Shown piece after piece: positions 33,811 through 41,746 of a DNA stretch of 64,000 nucleotides. The stretch lies in assembly GCA_023387735.1 (NCBI GenBank), contig JAEWHP010000023.1, positions 1 through 64,000 of the forward strand. The letters are read 5' to 3'. The notes under the pieces were generated by a model. It worked only from the letters and a program-made list of their open reading frames with translations. It ran no database searches and had not been told where the DNA came from. This stretch comes from Pseudomonadota bacterium (GTDB lineage: Bacteria; Pseudomonadota; Alphaproteobacteria; Rhizobiales; Xanthobacteraceae). The position numbers and the translations under genes are program-made. Numbering within the stretch: position 1 is the stretch's first letter; each line of letters begins with the position of its first letter.

Positions 33811-35288
33811 GCGCTGGCGCAAAAGCACAGAAGAAGGCCGTATCGCGAAAGCCCGCCAAAGGGCGCCCGCCGAAAGGACCGATTTGGCAATGGTCGGCAT
33901 TGGATACGGCCGCCGCCATCCGATCGGGGACGATCTCCTCGACCGAGGTCGTGGAAGCCCATCTGGCTCGGATGCGCGACGTCAATCCGAAGCTCAACGC
34001 GGTTGTCGTCGACCTGTCGGAGGATGCGCTCAAGGCAGCGAAAGCCGCTGACAATGCCCGGACCAGGCAGAGAGAACTCGGCCCGCTGCATGGCGTCCCG
34101 ATCACCATCAAGGAAAATGTCGACTATGAGGGGCGGCCCAACCCCAACGGGGTGGCTGCGCAGATGAATATCATCGCACCCTCCGATGCGCCGGTCGTGC
34201 GTAATCTCAGGAAAGCCGGCGCGATCGTTATCGGCCTGACCAATACGCCGGAATTCTCGTTCCGTGGTTTTACGGAAAACCCGCTGCACGGGCTGACGCT
34301 CAATCCATGGGACCCGGACATCACCTGCGGCGGCTCGTCGGGCGGCGCCGGTGCCGCGGTCGCCGCCGGTATCGGAACGATCGCGCATGGCAACGACATC
34401 GGCGGCTCGCTGCGCTGGCCGGCCCACTGCAACGGCGTCGTCACCATCAAGCCGACGCAAGGCCGTGTGCCAGCCTATAACGAGAGCGCCGCGGCCGAAC
34501 GGCCGATGCTGGCGCATTTGATGTCGGCGCAAGGCCCGCTGGCGCGCAGCGTCGGCGACGTCAGGACGGCGCTCGAAGCGATGAGCCAGCGCGATCCGCG
34601 GGACCCCTGGTGGGTCCCGGCGCCGCTGGTCGGGCCGAAGCCGAAGGGGCCGATCAAGGTGGCGCTGGCGAAGCTGCCTGACGACATGGACGTGGATCCG
34701 TCGGTGCATGCCGCGCTCAGGCAGGCGGCCGACGCACTCGAGCGTTCGGGCTATCGCGTCAGCGAGGTCGAGGTGCCCGACATCAGCGGCGTCTGGCAGA
34801 CATGGTGCGACATCATCACCAACGAAACCGTGGTGTTGCAGGAGGCCGCCATGCTCAAGGTGACGTCGAACGATTTCCACGCCGCCTGGAGCGGGATCAA
34901 GGCAAAGGCCAACACGCTCGACCTGTTGGGCTGGATGCGCGCCACGGCCGCGCGCAACACCCACATCCGCGCCTGGCAGTTGTTCTTCGAGGATTATCCT
35001 GTCGTGCTCGCGCCGACCACGGTGAAGCCGACGCCTGGCCCGCGCGAGGACACGATCAGCACGGAGCGAACGCGCGAACTGTTCTGGAACGATCTGCGTT
35101 TCGTTTCCGCGATCAATGTTCTCGGCCTGCCCGGCGCCGTAGTGCCCGCAGCGCTGCATGATGGCAAGCCGATCGGCGTGCAGTTGATCGCGGGACGCTA
35201 TCGCGAGGATCTCGCACTCGATGCGGCGGCGGCGATCGAGAAGCGGGTCGGAACACTGATGCCCAGTCTGTGGGAGAAGATGGGCTGA
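33807..35288 (+). CDS. amidase (amidase signature family)
   Basis: Hydrolase of 493 residues counted from the ATG at 33807. The Ser-cisSer-Lys triad is visible: K102 in PITIKENVDYEG, the GGSSGG loop at 175-180, and the nucleophile S201 in HGNDIGGSLRWPAH. The first 20 residues are Lys/Ala-rich (MSAGAKAQKKAVSRKPAKG) and precede the catalytic domain, which starts near WQWSALDTAAAI. The frame is open upstream to 33573, so the exact N-terminus is unsettled. The family acts on amides, aryl-acylamides or amino-acid amides; this substrate is unknown. Confidence 0.9.
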   Translation: MSAGAKAQKKAVSRKPAKGRPPKGPIWQWSALDTAAAIRSGTISSTEVVEAHLARMRDVNPKLNAVVVDLSEDALKAAKAADNARTRQRELGPLHGVPITIKENVDYEGRPNPNGVAAQMNIIAPSDAPVVRNLRKAGAIVIGLTNTPEFSFRGFTENPLHGLTLNPWDPDITCGGSSGGAGAAVAAGIGTIAHGNDIGGSLRWPAHCNGVVTIKPTQGRVPAYNESAAAERPMLAHLMSAQGPLARSVGDVRTALEAMSQRDPRDPWWVPAPLVGPKPKGPIKVALAKLPDDMDVDPSVHAALRQAADALERSGYRVSEVEVPDISGVWQTWCDIITNETVVLQEAAMLKVTSNDFHAAWSGIKAKANTLDLLGWMRATAARNTHIRAWQLFFEDYPVVLAPTTVKPTPGPREDTISTERTRELFWNDLRFVSAINVLGLPGAVVPAALHDGKPIGVQLIAGRYREDLALDAAAAIEKRVGTLMPSLWEKMG

Positions 35289-35311
35289 GCGATTGCCGGT
35301 CGTCGTTCGCA

Positions 35312-35364
35312 CGATTGGTGCGCACGAGATTCAACTTTCGAAAAAATCTCGTGCTCGCCAATCG
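35312..35364 (+). other. long imperfect hairpin downstream of amidase
   Basis: Arms at 35312-35331 (CGATTGG-tgc-GCACGAGATT) and 35345-35364 (AATCTCGTGC-tcg-CCAATCG) pair at 17 of 20 positions with a 13-base loop. It lies 24 bases after the amidase stop. There is no T-run after the stem, so it is more like an mRNA-stabilising or factor-dependent structure than a classic terminator. Confidence 0.6.
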
Positions 35365-35367
35365 CTG

Positions 35368-35382
35368 TTAACCCTGTGTTAA
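35368..35382. promoter_or_regulatory. candidate CtrA-binding site TTAA-N7-TTAA
   Basis: TTAA at 35368-35371 and TTAA at 35379-35382 are separated by seven bases, the full consensus of the alphaproteobacterial cell-cycle regulator CtrA. It is 84 bases upstream of the GTG start at 35467. TTAA is rare in this GC-rich DNA, which supports but does not prove function. Confidence 0.45.
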
Positions 35383-35466
35383 GAGATCGTCGGCGCCGAC
35401 GGGTCGAGTTTCGATTTTCTGAGGTAATCTCCCGCTCGCAATGGATCCAGCGAGTGGGGGCTCAAT

Positions 35467-36006
35467 GTGATCAGGACTGTTTGGCTTGGCCTGGCATTTC
35501 TTGTTGTGCTGGCCGGGGTAAGTTCTTTCAGGTTTGCTTTTGGTCATTTCGATCTCGCCTACGCTTCGATCTCCGCTCGTTCAGAGCCCGATAGCGCGGC
35601 GGCGACAAATACGGTTCAGGAAACTTTGACGGAAGCAGACCGGCTGCCGCCGCTCGCCTATATGGCTTCCGCACCCGCGCCCGAACTGGCAAAGGCGGAT
35701 CGCCTGCCAGTTGAAGCTCTGCCTCAGGCCGAACCGTTGCCTGAAGCCGAACCTTTGCCTCGACTGGAATCTTTGCCTCGGACACCGATGGCATCCATGA
35801 AGCCGCGTGTCGCCAATCGGCCGTGGCGCGAACCCGGCCCCTCGGCGCTTCGACCGGCGAAAAATCAGAGTGCGAAGCGCAAGCCTGCGAAGAAAGAGGC
35901 CGTTGCCGAAAAGCCCGAGGGGCCGGCCGAGCCCAAGGCTTGCCAGCTGGAGGATTATGACGCAGTTCGCCGCGCATTCAGCATGCCTACAGGCTGCCAC
36001 GGCTAG
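35467..36006 (+). CDS. hypothetical membrane-anchored proline-rich protein
   Basis: Protein of 179 residues. One N-terminal hydrophobic segment (about 4-25) serves as anchor or uncleaved signal. A proline-rich region contains about four six-residue units of the form LPxxEP (LPQAEP, LPEAEP, LPRLES, LPRTPM), then a basic stretch (KNQSAKRKPAKKE) and a C-terminus with two cysteines (ACQLEDYDAVRRAFSMPTGC). The start is GTG with GGGGG about seven bases upstream. A CtrA-like site lies 84 bases upstream. No family is recognised. Confidence 0.65.
   Translation: MIRTVWLGLAFLVVLAGVSSFRFAFGHFDLAYASISARSEPDSAAATNTVQETLTEADRLPPLAYMASAPAPELAKADRLPVEALPQAEPLPEAEPLPRLESLPRTPMASMKPRVANRPWREPGPSALRPAKNQSAKRKPAKKEAVAEKPEGPAEPKACQLEDYDAVRRAFSMPTGCHG
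35719..35790 (+). repeat. 18-base tandem repeat inside coding sequence
   Basis: Four units of 18 bases (pattern TTGCCT-xxx-GCCGAACC-like, diverging toward the 3' end) encode the LPxxEP repeat of the proline-rich protein. Units two and three are closest. The array could vary in copy number between strains. Confidence 0.55.
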
Positions 36007-36178
36007 GCGAGATTTGCTGGCGGGGCATGACGGCGCGGCTTCGGCCGAATAGGCCTCTCTATTCGCGTTCCCCTTCGCGCTAAAACACTTTAAGGTGCCC
36101 CTCGCTTCGCATCTGTCGAAGTAAAATACATGATCAATATCAAAGGCTTGGCGCCGCGCCGTGCCTTTGGAGGGTAGT

Positions 36179-37597
36179 TTGACGCGCTATATTTCGACAC
36201 GGGGGGAGGCCCCCGTCCTTGGTTTCTGCGATGTGATGCTGACCGGGCTTGCCCGCGACGGCGGCCTCTACGTGCCGGAGGTCTGGCCGCAGCTCTCGCA
36301 TGAGACCATCGCCTCCTTCTTCGGCCGGCCCTATTGGGAGGTCGCGGTCGACGTGATCAAGCCGTTTGCCGCGGGCGAAATCTCCGACGCGGATCTCGGC
36401 CGCATGGCGAACGAGGCCTACGCGACGTTCCGTCATCCTGCCGTGGTGCCGCTCGACCAGGTCGGGCCCAATCAATTCGTGCTGGAACTGTTCCACGGCC
36501 CGACGCTGGCGTTCAAGGACGTCGCGATGCAGCTGATCTCGCGGCTGATGGATCACGTGCTGGCAAAGCGCAACCGGCGTACCACCATCGTGGTCGCGAC
36601 CTCGGGCGACACCGGTGGCGCCGCGGTCGATGCGTTTGCCGGCCTCGACAATGTCGATTTGGTCGTGCTGTTCCCGAATGGGCGGATCTCCGACGTGCAG
36701 CGCCGGATGATGACGACAACGGGCGCCTCCAACGTGCATGCGCTGGCGATCGAAGGCACCTTCGACGATTGCCAGGCAATCGTGAAGGCGATATTCAACC
36801 ATCACGGCTTTCGCGACGCAGTCGCGCTGTCCGGCGTCAACTCGATCAACTGGGCGCGCATCGTCGCGCAGGTGGTGTACTACTTCACGTCAGCGGTGGC
36901 GCTCGGCGCGCCCGCGCGCGCGGTCGACTTCACGGTGCCCACCGGAAATTTCGGCGATATCTTTGCGGGCTACGTCGCCAAGAAGATGGGCCTGCCGATC
37001 CGCTGGCTGCGGATCGCCTCCAACGTCAACGACATCCTGCCGCGCACGCTCAAGACCGGCATCTACGAGGTGAAGGAGGTTCATGCCTCCGCCTCGCCCT
37101 CGATGGACATCCAGGTATCCTCGAATTTCGAGCGGCTGCTGTTCGAGGCCAGCCGCCGCGACGCCGACAGCGTCCGCCGGCTGATGGCCTCGCTGAAGCA
37201 GTCCGGGCGTTTTGTGCTGCCCGACGCGATGCTCGCCGCCATCCGTGAGGAATTCGACGCCGGACGTGCCGACGAGACCGAGACGGCGGCCGCGATCCGC
37301 GCCGCCTGGCGCGAGGCCGGCGATCTCATCGACCCTCATACCGCGGTGGCGATGGCGGTGGCCGATCGCGACACCTCCGATTCGAAGCTGCCCAACATCG
37401 TGCTGTCGACCGCGCATCCGGCCAAGTTCCCGGATGCGGTGGAAGCCGCCTGCGGGGTGCGGCCGCAACTGCCGGCATGGCTCGATGGCCTGATGACCAA
37501 ATCCGAACACATCACGGTGATGAAAAACGATTCAACAGAGGTTGAGAGATTCGTGCGCTCGGTGAGCCGTGCCGCGAAGCAGGGAGTTGCCGGATGA
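36179..37597 (+). CDS. thrC: threonine synthase
   Basis: PLP enzyme of 472 residues that converts O-phosphohomoserine to threonine. The N-terminus RYISTRGEAP is the family signature; the PLP lysine is K113 in LAFKDVAMQ, and ATSGDTGGAAVDAFAG is the phosphate-binding loop. The start is TTG at 36179, just after GGAGGG; an in-frame GTG at 36161 would put that site inside the gene. The stop overlaps the M16 peptidase start (ATGA), as in other alphaproteobacteria where the pair is conserved. Confidence 0.95.
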   Translation: MTRYISTRGEAPVLGFCDVMLTGLARDGGLYVPEVWPQLSHETIASFFGRPYWEVAVDVIKPFAAGEISDADLGRMANEAYATFRHPAVVPLDQVGPNQFVLELFHGPTLAFKDVAMQLISRLMDHVLAKRNRRTTIVVATSGDTGGAAVDAFAGLDNVDLVVLFPNGRISDVQRRMMTTTGASNVHALAIEGTFDDCQAIVKAIFNHHGFRDAVALSGVNSINWARIVAQVVYYFTSAVALGAPARAVDFTVPTGNFGDIFAGYVAKKMGLPIRWLRIASNVNDILPRTLKTGIYEVKEVHASASPSMDIQVSSNFERLLFEASRRDADSVRRLMASLKQSGRFVLPDAMLAAIREEFDAGRADETETAAAIRAAWREAGDLIDPHTAVAMAVADRDTSDSKLPNIVLSTAHPAKFPDAVEAACGVRPQLPAWLDGLMTKSEHITVMKNDSTEVERFVRSVSRAAKQGVAG

Positions 37598-38883
37598 GCG
37601 TTGACGTAACCAAGCTGCCGTCCGGTCTGACCATCGTCACCGACACCATGCCGCACCTGGAAACAGCGGCGCTCGGCGTCTGGGCCGGGGTCGGCGGCCG
37701 CGACGAGAAGCCCAACGAGCACGGCATCTCGCATCTATTGGAACACATGGCCTTCAAGGGTACGACGAAGCGTTCGTCCCGCGAGATCGTGGAGGAAATC
37801 GAGGCGGTCGGCGGTGATCTCAACGCCGGCACCTCGACCGAGACAACGGCCTATTATGCGCGGGTGATGAAGGCAGACGTGCCGCTGGCGCTCGACGTGC
37901 TGTCCGACATTCTCGCCAATCCGTCATTCGTGCCGGACGAGCTCGAACGCGAGAAGAGCGTGATCGTGCAGGAAATCGGCGCGGCGCAGGATACCCCTGA
38001 CGACGTCGTGTTCGAGCATCTCAACGAGCTCTGTTTTCCCGATCAGCCGATGGGCCGTTCGCTGCTCGGCACCGCAAAGACCCTGAAGACGTTCGATCGC
38101 GACATGCTGCGCGGCTATCTCTCCACGCATTATCGCGGGCCCGACATGGTGGTGGCCGCCGCCGGCGCCGTCGACCACAAGCGCGTGGTCGAGGATGTGA
38201 CGCAGAAATTCGCCAGCTTCGACGCCACGCCGGCGCCGAAGCCGCAAGTAGCGATGTTCGGCCAGGGTGGCTCGCGCGTGGTGCATCGTGACCTCGAACA
38301 GGCGCATCTGACGCTGGCGCTCGAAGGCGTGCCGCAGAGCGACCTGTCGCTGTTCTCGCTGCAGGTGTTCACCAACACGCTCGGCGGCGGAATGTCGTCG
38401 CGGCTGTTCCAGGAAGTGCGCGAGAAGCGCGGCCTGTGCTACTCGATCTATACGTTCCACGCGCCCTATGCCGACACCGGCTTTTTCGGCCTCTATACCG
38501 GCACTGATCCCGCCGATGCGCCCGAGATGATGGAAGTGATCGTCGACGTCATCAACGATGCCGTCGAAACCCTGACCGAAGCCGAGATCGCGCGCGCCAA
38601 GGCGCAGATGAAGGCCGGGCTTTTGATGGCGCTGGAAAGCTGCTCTTCGCGCGCCGAACAGCTGGCGCGGCACATTCTGGCTTATGGACGCCCGCTGACG
38701 GTGGAAGAGCTGGTGGCGCGGATCGATGCGGTCAGCGTCGAATCGACCCGCAATGCCGCGCGCGCGCTCCTGTCGCGCAGCCGGCCGGCGGTGGTGGCGC
38801 TCGGCACCGGCAGGGGTCTGGACACGGCGGTGTCTTTTGCGGAAGGATTGACCCGTTCGAAGGCGAAGACGCTGCTGCATTAG
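37594..38883 (+). CDS. M16 family zinc peptidase (mitochondrial processing peptidase-like)
   Basis: Insulinase-family metalloprotease of 429 residues. The inverted zinc motif HxxEH is H47-L-L-E50-H51 in GISHLLEHMAFKGT, with E127 (VIVQEIGA) as the third ligand 76 residues later. GGGMSSRLFQEVREKRGLCYSIYTF is the conserved C-terminal-half signature. Alphaproteobacterial members are relatives of the mitochondrial processing peptidase beta subunit. It is translationally coupled to thrC. Natural substrates are not established. Confidence 0.93.
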   Translation: MSVDVTKLPSGLTIVTDTMPHLETAALGVWAGVGGRDEKPNEHGISHLLEHMAFKGTTKRSSREIVEEIEAVGGDLNAGTSTETTAYYARVMKADVPLALDVLSDILANPSFVPDELEREKSVIVQEIGAAQDTPDDVVFEHLNELCFPDQPMGRSLLGTAKTLKTFDRDMLRGYLSTHYRGPDMVVAAAGAVDHKRVVEDVTQKFASFDATPAPKPQVAMFGQGGSRVVHRDLEQAHLTLALEGVPQSDLSLFSLQVFTNTLGGGMSSRLFQEVREKRGLCYSIYTFHAPYADTGFFGLYTGTDPADAPEMMEVIVDVINDAVETLTEAEIARAKAQMKAGLLMALESCSSRAEQLARHILAYGRPLTVEELVARIDAVSVESTRNAARALLSRSRPAVVALGTGRGLDTAVSFAEGLTRSKAKTLLH

Positions 38884-38961
38884 TACGCGATCGGGAGAAC
38901 TGGTGCCGGTCTTCCGCGAAGATCGTGCGCCAATGATGTGAGGGGCGTGGGGAGTTACGGC

Positions 38962-39549
38962 ATGGCCCTGTTTCGTTTGCCATCCAGCGGACCGGCCGCG
39001 CTGATGCCGCGCGGCCACGGCCTGCTGCTGCGCGCGCCACAGATGGCGGATTTCGCGCAATGGGCGCAATTGCGGGAAAGCAGCCGCGCCTACCTGACGC
39101 CGTGGGAGCCGATCTGGCCGTCGGACGATCTCACCCGCGCCGGGTTCCGCCGCCGCCTGCGCCGCTACGCCGAGGATATCGCAGCCGACCGCTCGTATCC
39201 GTTCATCATCTTCCGGGAAGCGGACGGCACCATGATCGGCGGCATTACGCTCGCCAATGTCCGCCGCGGCATCGTGCAGGCCGGCACGATCGGCTACTGG
39301 GTCGGCGAGCCCCATGCCGGCCGCAGCTACATGACGACGGCGCTGCGCGTTCTGCTGCCGACGCTGTTCGGCGAACTCAATCTGCACCGCATTGAGGCCG
39401 CCTGTATCCCCACCAACCGGCCGTCGATCCGGGTGCTGGAGAAGTGCGGCTTCACCCGTGAAGGACTGGCGCGGCGCTATCTCTGCATCAATGGCGTCTG
39501 GCAGGACCATCTGCTGTTCGGCCTGCTGCATGAGGATTTCCGCGGCTGA
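38962..39549 (+). CDS. RimJ/RimL-type GNAT acetyltransferase
   Basis: N-acetyltransferase of 195 residues. Features are LLRAPQMADFAQWAQLRESSRAYL at the start, GGITLANVRRG, the GNAT core TIGYWVGEPHAGRSYMTTALRVLL, NLHRIEAACIPTNRPSIRVLEKCGFTREG, and C-terminal VWQDHLLFGLL. RimJ/L types acetylate N-terminal residues of proteins, often ribosomal. GGGGAG precedes the ATG at 38962. It completes the conserved thrC-M16-GNAT set. Confidence 0.9.
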   Translation: MALFRLPSSGPAALMPRGHGLLLRAPQMADFAQWAQLRESSRAYLTPWEPIWPSDDLTRAGFRRRLRRYAEDIAADRSYPFIIFREADGTMIGGITLANVRRGIVQAGTIGYWVGEPHAGRSYMTTALRVLLPTLFGELNLHRIEAACIPTNRPSIRVLEKCGFTREGLARRYLCINGVWQDHLLFGLLHEDFRG

Positions 39550-39653
39550 AGCCCCGATCTGTTCGACTTTTGGGTGCCTTGGGTTCGCCGCCATTGGGCT
39601 GTTATAAGGCCGCCGGAACAAGGACGTGGACGAAGGGATGTCAGGGACGTCGC

Positions 39654-40289
39654 ATGGGTGACAATCGTTTCGCCAAGGGCTTGATCGCGGCTGCGGTCGC
39701 GGGCGGGATGGCCTGCCTGGTGGCTGCGCCGGTGTCAGCGCAATCGCTGACCGACCGCTTCAAGAGCCTGTTTGGCGGCAAGTCGGAAGAGGCGGCTCCA
39801 GCCGCTCCCGGCGCGGCGGCCGGGCAGGACACCGGCGATCTGACCTGTCCGCCGGTCACGGTCCGGGCCGGCGCGGGGACCTATGCGGTGGCGCCGCCCG
39901 GCAAACAGCCGGTCGGCAACGATCTGCGCTTTCAGGCCACGATCTCCAAGATGGCGCGCGAGTGCAACCTCGACGGCGGGGTGATCACCGCGCGGATAGG
40001 CATTCAGGGCCGGGTCATTGCGGGTCCTGCCGGCGCTCCGCCTTCCGTACAGGTTCCGATTCGCGTCGCAGTGGTGCAGGGCGGCGTTTCCGAAAAGACA
40101 ATCGCCACCAAAGCCTACCAGACCACGGTCGCCATGACGGAAGGCGGCAGCGAGCCGTTCACGCTGGTAATCGAAGACCTGACCTATCCAGCGCCATCCT
40201 CCGGGGCGGTCGGCGACACCTACGTGTTCTACATCGGCTTCGACCCGCAGGCCTTGAAGCCCGAGCGCCCCGCGCCGCGCCGGAAATAG
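39654..40289 (+). CDS. exported hypothetical protein
   Basis: Protein of 211 residues. A signal peptide (about 1-29) ends APVSA-QS. A short low-complexity linker (EEAAPAAPGAAAG) precedes a beta-rich domain with two cysteines (TCPPVTVRAG, ECNLDGGVITARIGIQGRV) and a C-terminal GDTYVFYIGFDPQALKPERP. AGGGA lies near the ATG at 39654. I know similar exported proteins in bradyrhizobia but no function. It ends at a bidirectional terminator facing the atp operon. Confidence 0.75.
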   Translation: MGDNRFAKGLIAAAVAGGMACLVAAPVSAQSLTDRFKSLFGGKSEEAAPAAPGAAAGQDTGDLTCPPVTVRAGAGTYAVAPPGKQPVGNDLRFQATISKMARECNLDGGVITARIGIQGRVIAGPAGAPPSVQVPIRVAVVQGGVSEKTIATKAYQTTVAMTEGGSEPFTLVIEDLTYPAPSSGAVGDTYVFYIGFDPQALKPERPAPRRK

Positions 40290-40301
40290 CAGGCAACAAA
40301 A

Positions 40302-40334
40302 AAAGCCGGCGCGATCGTCTCGCGCCGGCTTTTG
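40302..40334. terminator. bidirectional terminator between exported protein and atpF
   Basis: A 12-base stem (AAGCCGGCGCGA with TCGCGCCGGCTT) is flanked by an A-run on the left and TTT on the right, so it has a U-tract in both directions. It lies between two convergent genes and likely ends the atp operon transcript. Confidence 0.9.
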
Positions 40335-40364
40335 CTTGGTCTGTTGAAGCCTCAGTTCAACTCG

Positions 40365-40850
40365 TCAGTTCAGCTTGGAGCGAACTTCGGCAATCCCCTT
40401 GGCGAGCAGGTCGTCGGCGACCGAGCCCTTGACCGACTGCGACAGAATGGTCGAGGCGGCCGAGACCGCGGCGTTGGCGGCGGCGGCGCGAACGTCGGCC
40501 AGCGCCTGGGCTTCGGCGAGGGCGATCTTGCTTTCGGCGGTCTTGGTGCGACGGGCGACGAAGTCTTCCATCTTGGCCTTGGTCTCGGTCGCGACCCGCT
40601 CGGCTTCGGCCTTGGCGTTCGCGATGATCTCCTCGGCCTCGCGTTCGGCGCTGCTACGCTTGGCCTTGTATTCGGCCAGCAGCTTGGCGGCGTCTTCCTT
40701 CAGCCGCCGCGCCTCGTCGAGTTCGGCCTTGATGCGCTCGGCGCGGTGGTCGAGCGCGGTCAGCACCGTCTTGTGGATGCCGAGATAGGCAAACAGCACC
40801 ATCAGAAGGATAAAGGCAATTGCTACCCAGGTTTCCGGTTGAGCGAACAT
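40365..40850 (-). CDS. atpF: F0F1 ATP synthase subunit b
   Basis: Peripheral-stalk subunit of 161 residues. One N-terminal membrane helix (about 7-25, WVAIAFILLMVLFAYLGIH) is followed by a long charged coiled coil (about 30-130, rich in Ala, Lys and Glu). Its C-terminus would bind F1 delta. It is the last gene of the atpI-B-E-b'-b operon, three bases after the b' gene. AAGGGA precedes the ATG. Confidence 0.94.
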   Translation of the reverse strand: MFAQPETWVAIAFILLMVLFAYLGIHKTVLTALDHRAERIKAELDEARRLKEDAAKLLAEYKAKRSSAEREAEEIIANAKAEAERVATETKAKMEDFVARRTKTAESKIALAEAQALADVRAAAANAAVSAASTILSQSVKGSVADDLLAKGIAEVRSKLN

Positions 40851-40853
40851 AGC

Positions 40854-41402
40854 CTATCCCTTCAACGACGCGTCGACGGCGCTGTTCACCGCCTTGCTGT
40901 CGGGCAGTACGCCGGTGAGACGCTGCACGATCGCACCGGCCGCATCCGTGGCGATGCCGCGAACATTGCTCATCGCAGTCTCGCGGGTCGCCGCGATCTG
41001 CTTTTCGGCGGCGGCAAGCTTGGCGTTGAGCTGGTCTTCCAGCGTCTTGCGCTCGGCTTCCGAGGTCGCATTCAGCTTCTCGCGGGTCTCGTTGCCGATC
41101 GCCTGCGCCCGGGAGCGCGCATCGGCGAGATCCTTCTCATATGCCTTCAGCGCAGCGTCGGACTCGTCCTTCAGCTTCTGCGCCTGTGCCAGATCGCCCT
41201 CGATGGCGTTCTGGCGCGCATCGATCACGCTTCCGACCCGCGGCAGCGCAATGCGCGACACGATCAGATAGAGCGCGACGAACGCGATGGCGAGCGACAC
41301 CAGCTGCGAAGCAAACGTGCTCGACTCGAACGGAGGGAAGCCTCCGCCGTGTCCGCCGTCTGCTCCGGTGTGGGCGCCGGTACCATGACCTTTTTCAGCC
41401 AC
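40854..41402 (-). CDS. atpG: F0F1 ATP synthase subunit b' (second b-type subunit)
   Basis: Divergent b' subunit of 182 residues. A short N-terminal stretch rich in Gly and His (GHGTGAHTGADGGHGGG) precedes one membrane helix (about 31-48) and a coiled-coil stalk. Photosynthetic bacteria and alphaproteobacteria use a b/b' heterodimer instead of two identical b subunits. The start is GTG with AGGAG upstream. It lies between atpE and atpF. Confidence 0.93.
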   Translation of the reverse strand: MAEKGHGTGAHTGADGGHGGGFPPFESSTFASQLVSLAIAFVALYLIVSRIALPRVGSVIDARQNAIEGDLAQAQKLKDESDAALKAYEKDLADARSRAQAIGNETREKLNATSEAERKTLEDQLNAKLAAAEKQIAATRETAMSNVRGIATDAAGAIVQRLTGVLPDSKAVNSAVDASLKG

Positions 41403-41459
41403 GGAATTCTCCTGTTGCTGTCAGGCGCGCCGCCCGGAGGCGGCGCGGGAGGGTGCAGC

Positions 41460-41690
41460 TCAGAGCGGAACGAACAGCAGCAGCAGCGCGATCAGCAGCG
41501 AGAAAATGCCGAGCGCTTCGGTCACGGCGAAGCCGAAGATCAGGTTGCCGAACTGGCCCTGGGCTGCAGAAGGATTGCGCACCGCAGCGGCGAGGTAGTT
41601 GCCGAAGATGATGCCCACGCCGACGCCCGCGCCGCCCATGCCGATGCATGCGATGCCCGCGCCGATTAGTTTTGCTGCTGCCGGTTCCAT
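41460..41690 (-). CDS. atpE: F0F1 ATP synthase subunit c
   Basis: Proteolipid of 76 residues that forms the rotor ring. Two membrane helices are joined by a polar loop (RNPSAAQGQF). The first carries a glycine-rich packing motif (GGAGVGVGIIFG); the second carries the proton-binding carboxylate E58 in AVTEALGIFS. The glutamate and the absence of the extra sodium ligands fit a proton-coupled ring. AAGGAG precedes the ATG. Confidence 0.96.
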   Translation of the reverse strand: MEPAAAKLIGAGIACIGMGGAGVGVGIIFGNYLAAAVRNPSAAQGQFGNLIFGFAVTEALGIFSLLIALLLLFVPL

Positions 41691-41746
41691 TTTCTAGAGC
41701 TCCTTGAGAGGTAAGACGAAGTGTGGGTGGAAATTCCCCGGACCGC

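Noticed and set aside
33507..35312. 601-codon open frame on the minus strand
   Set aside because: Complementary to the amidase, which has its full catalytic motif set; no recognisable domain.
37924..39621. 565-codon open frame on the minus strand
   Set aside because: Antisense to the M16 peptidase and GNAT genes; no domain or ribosome-binding site.
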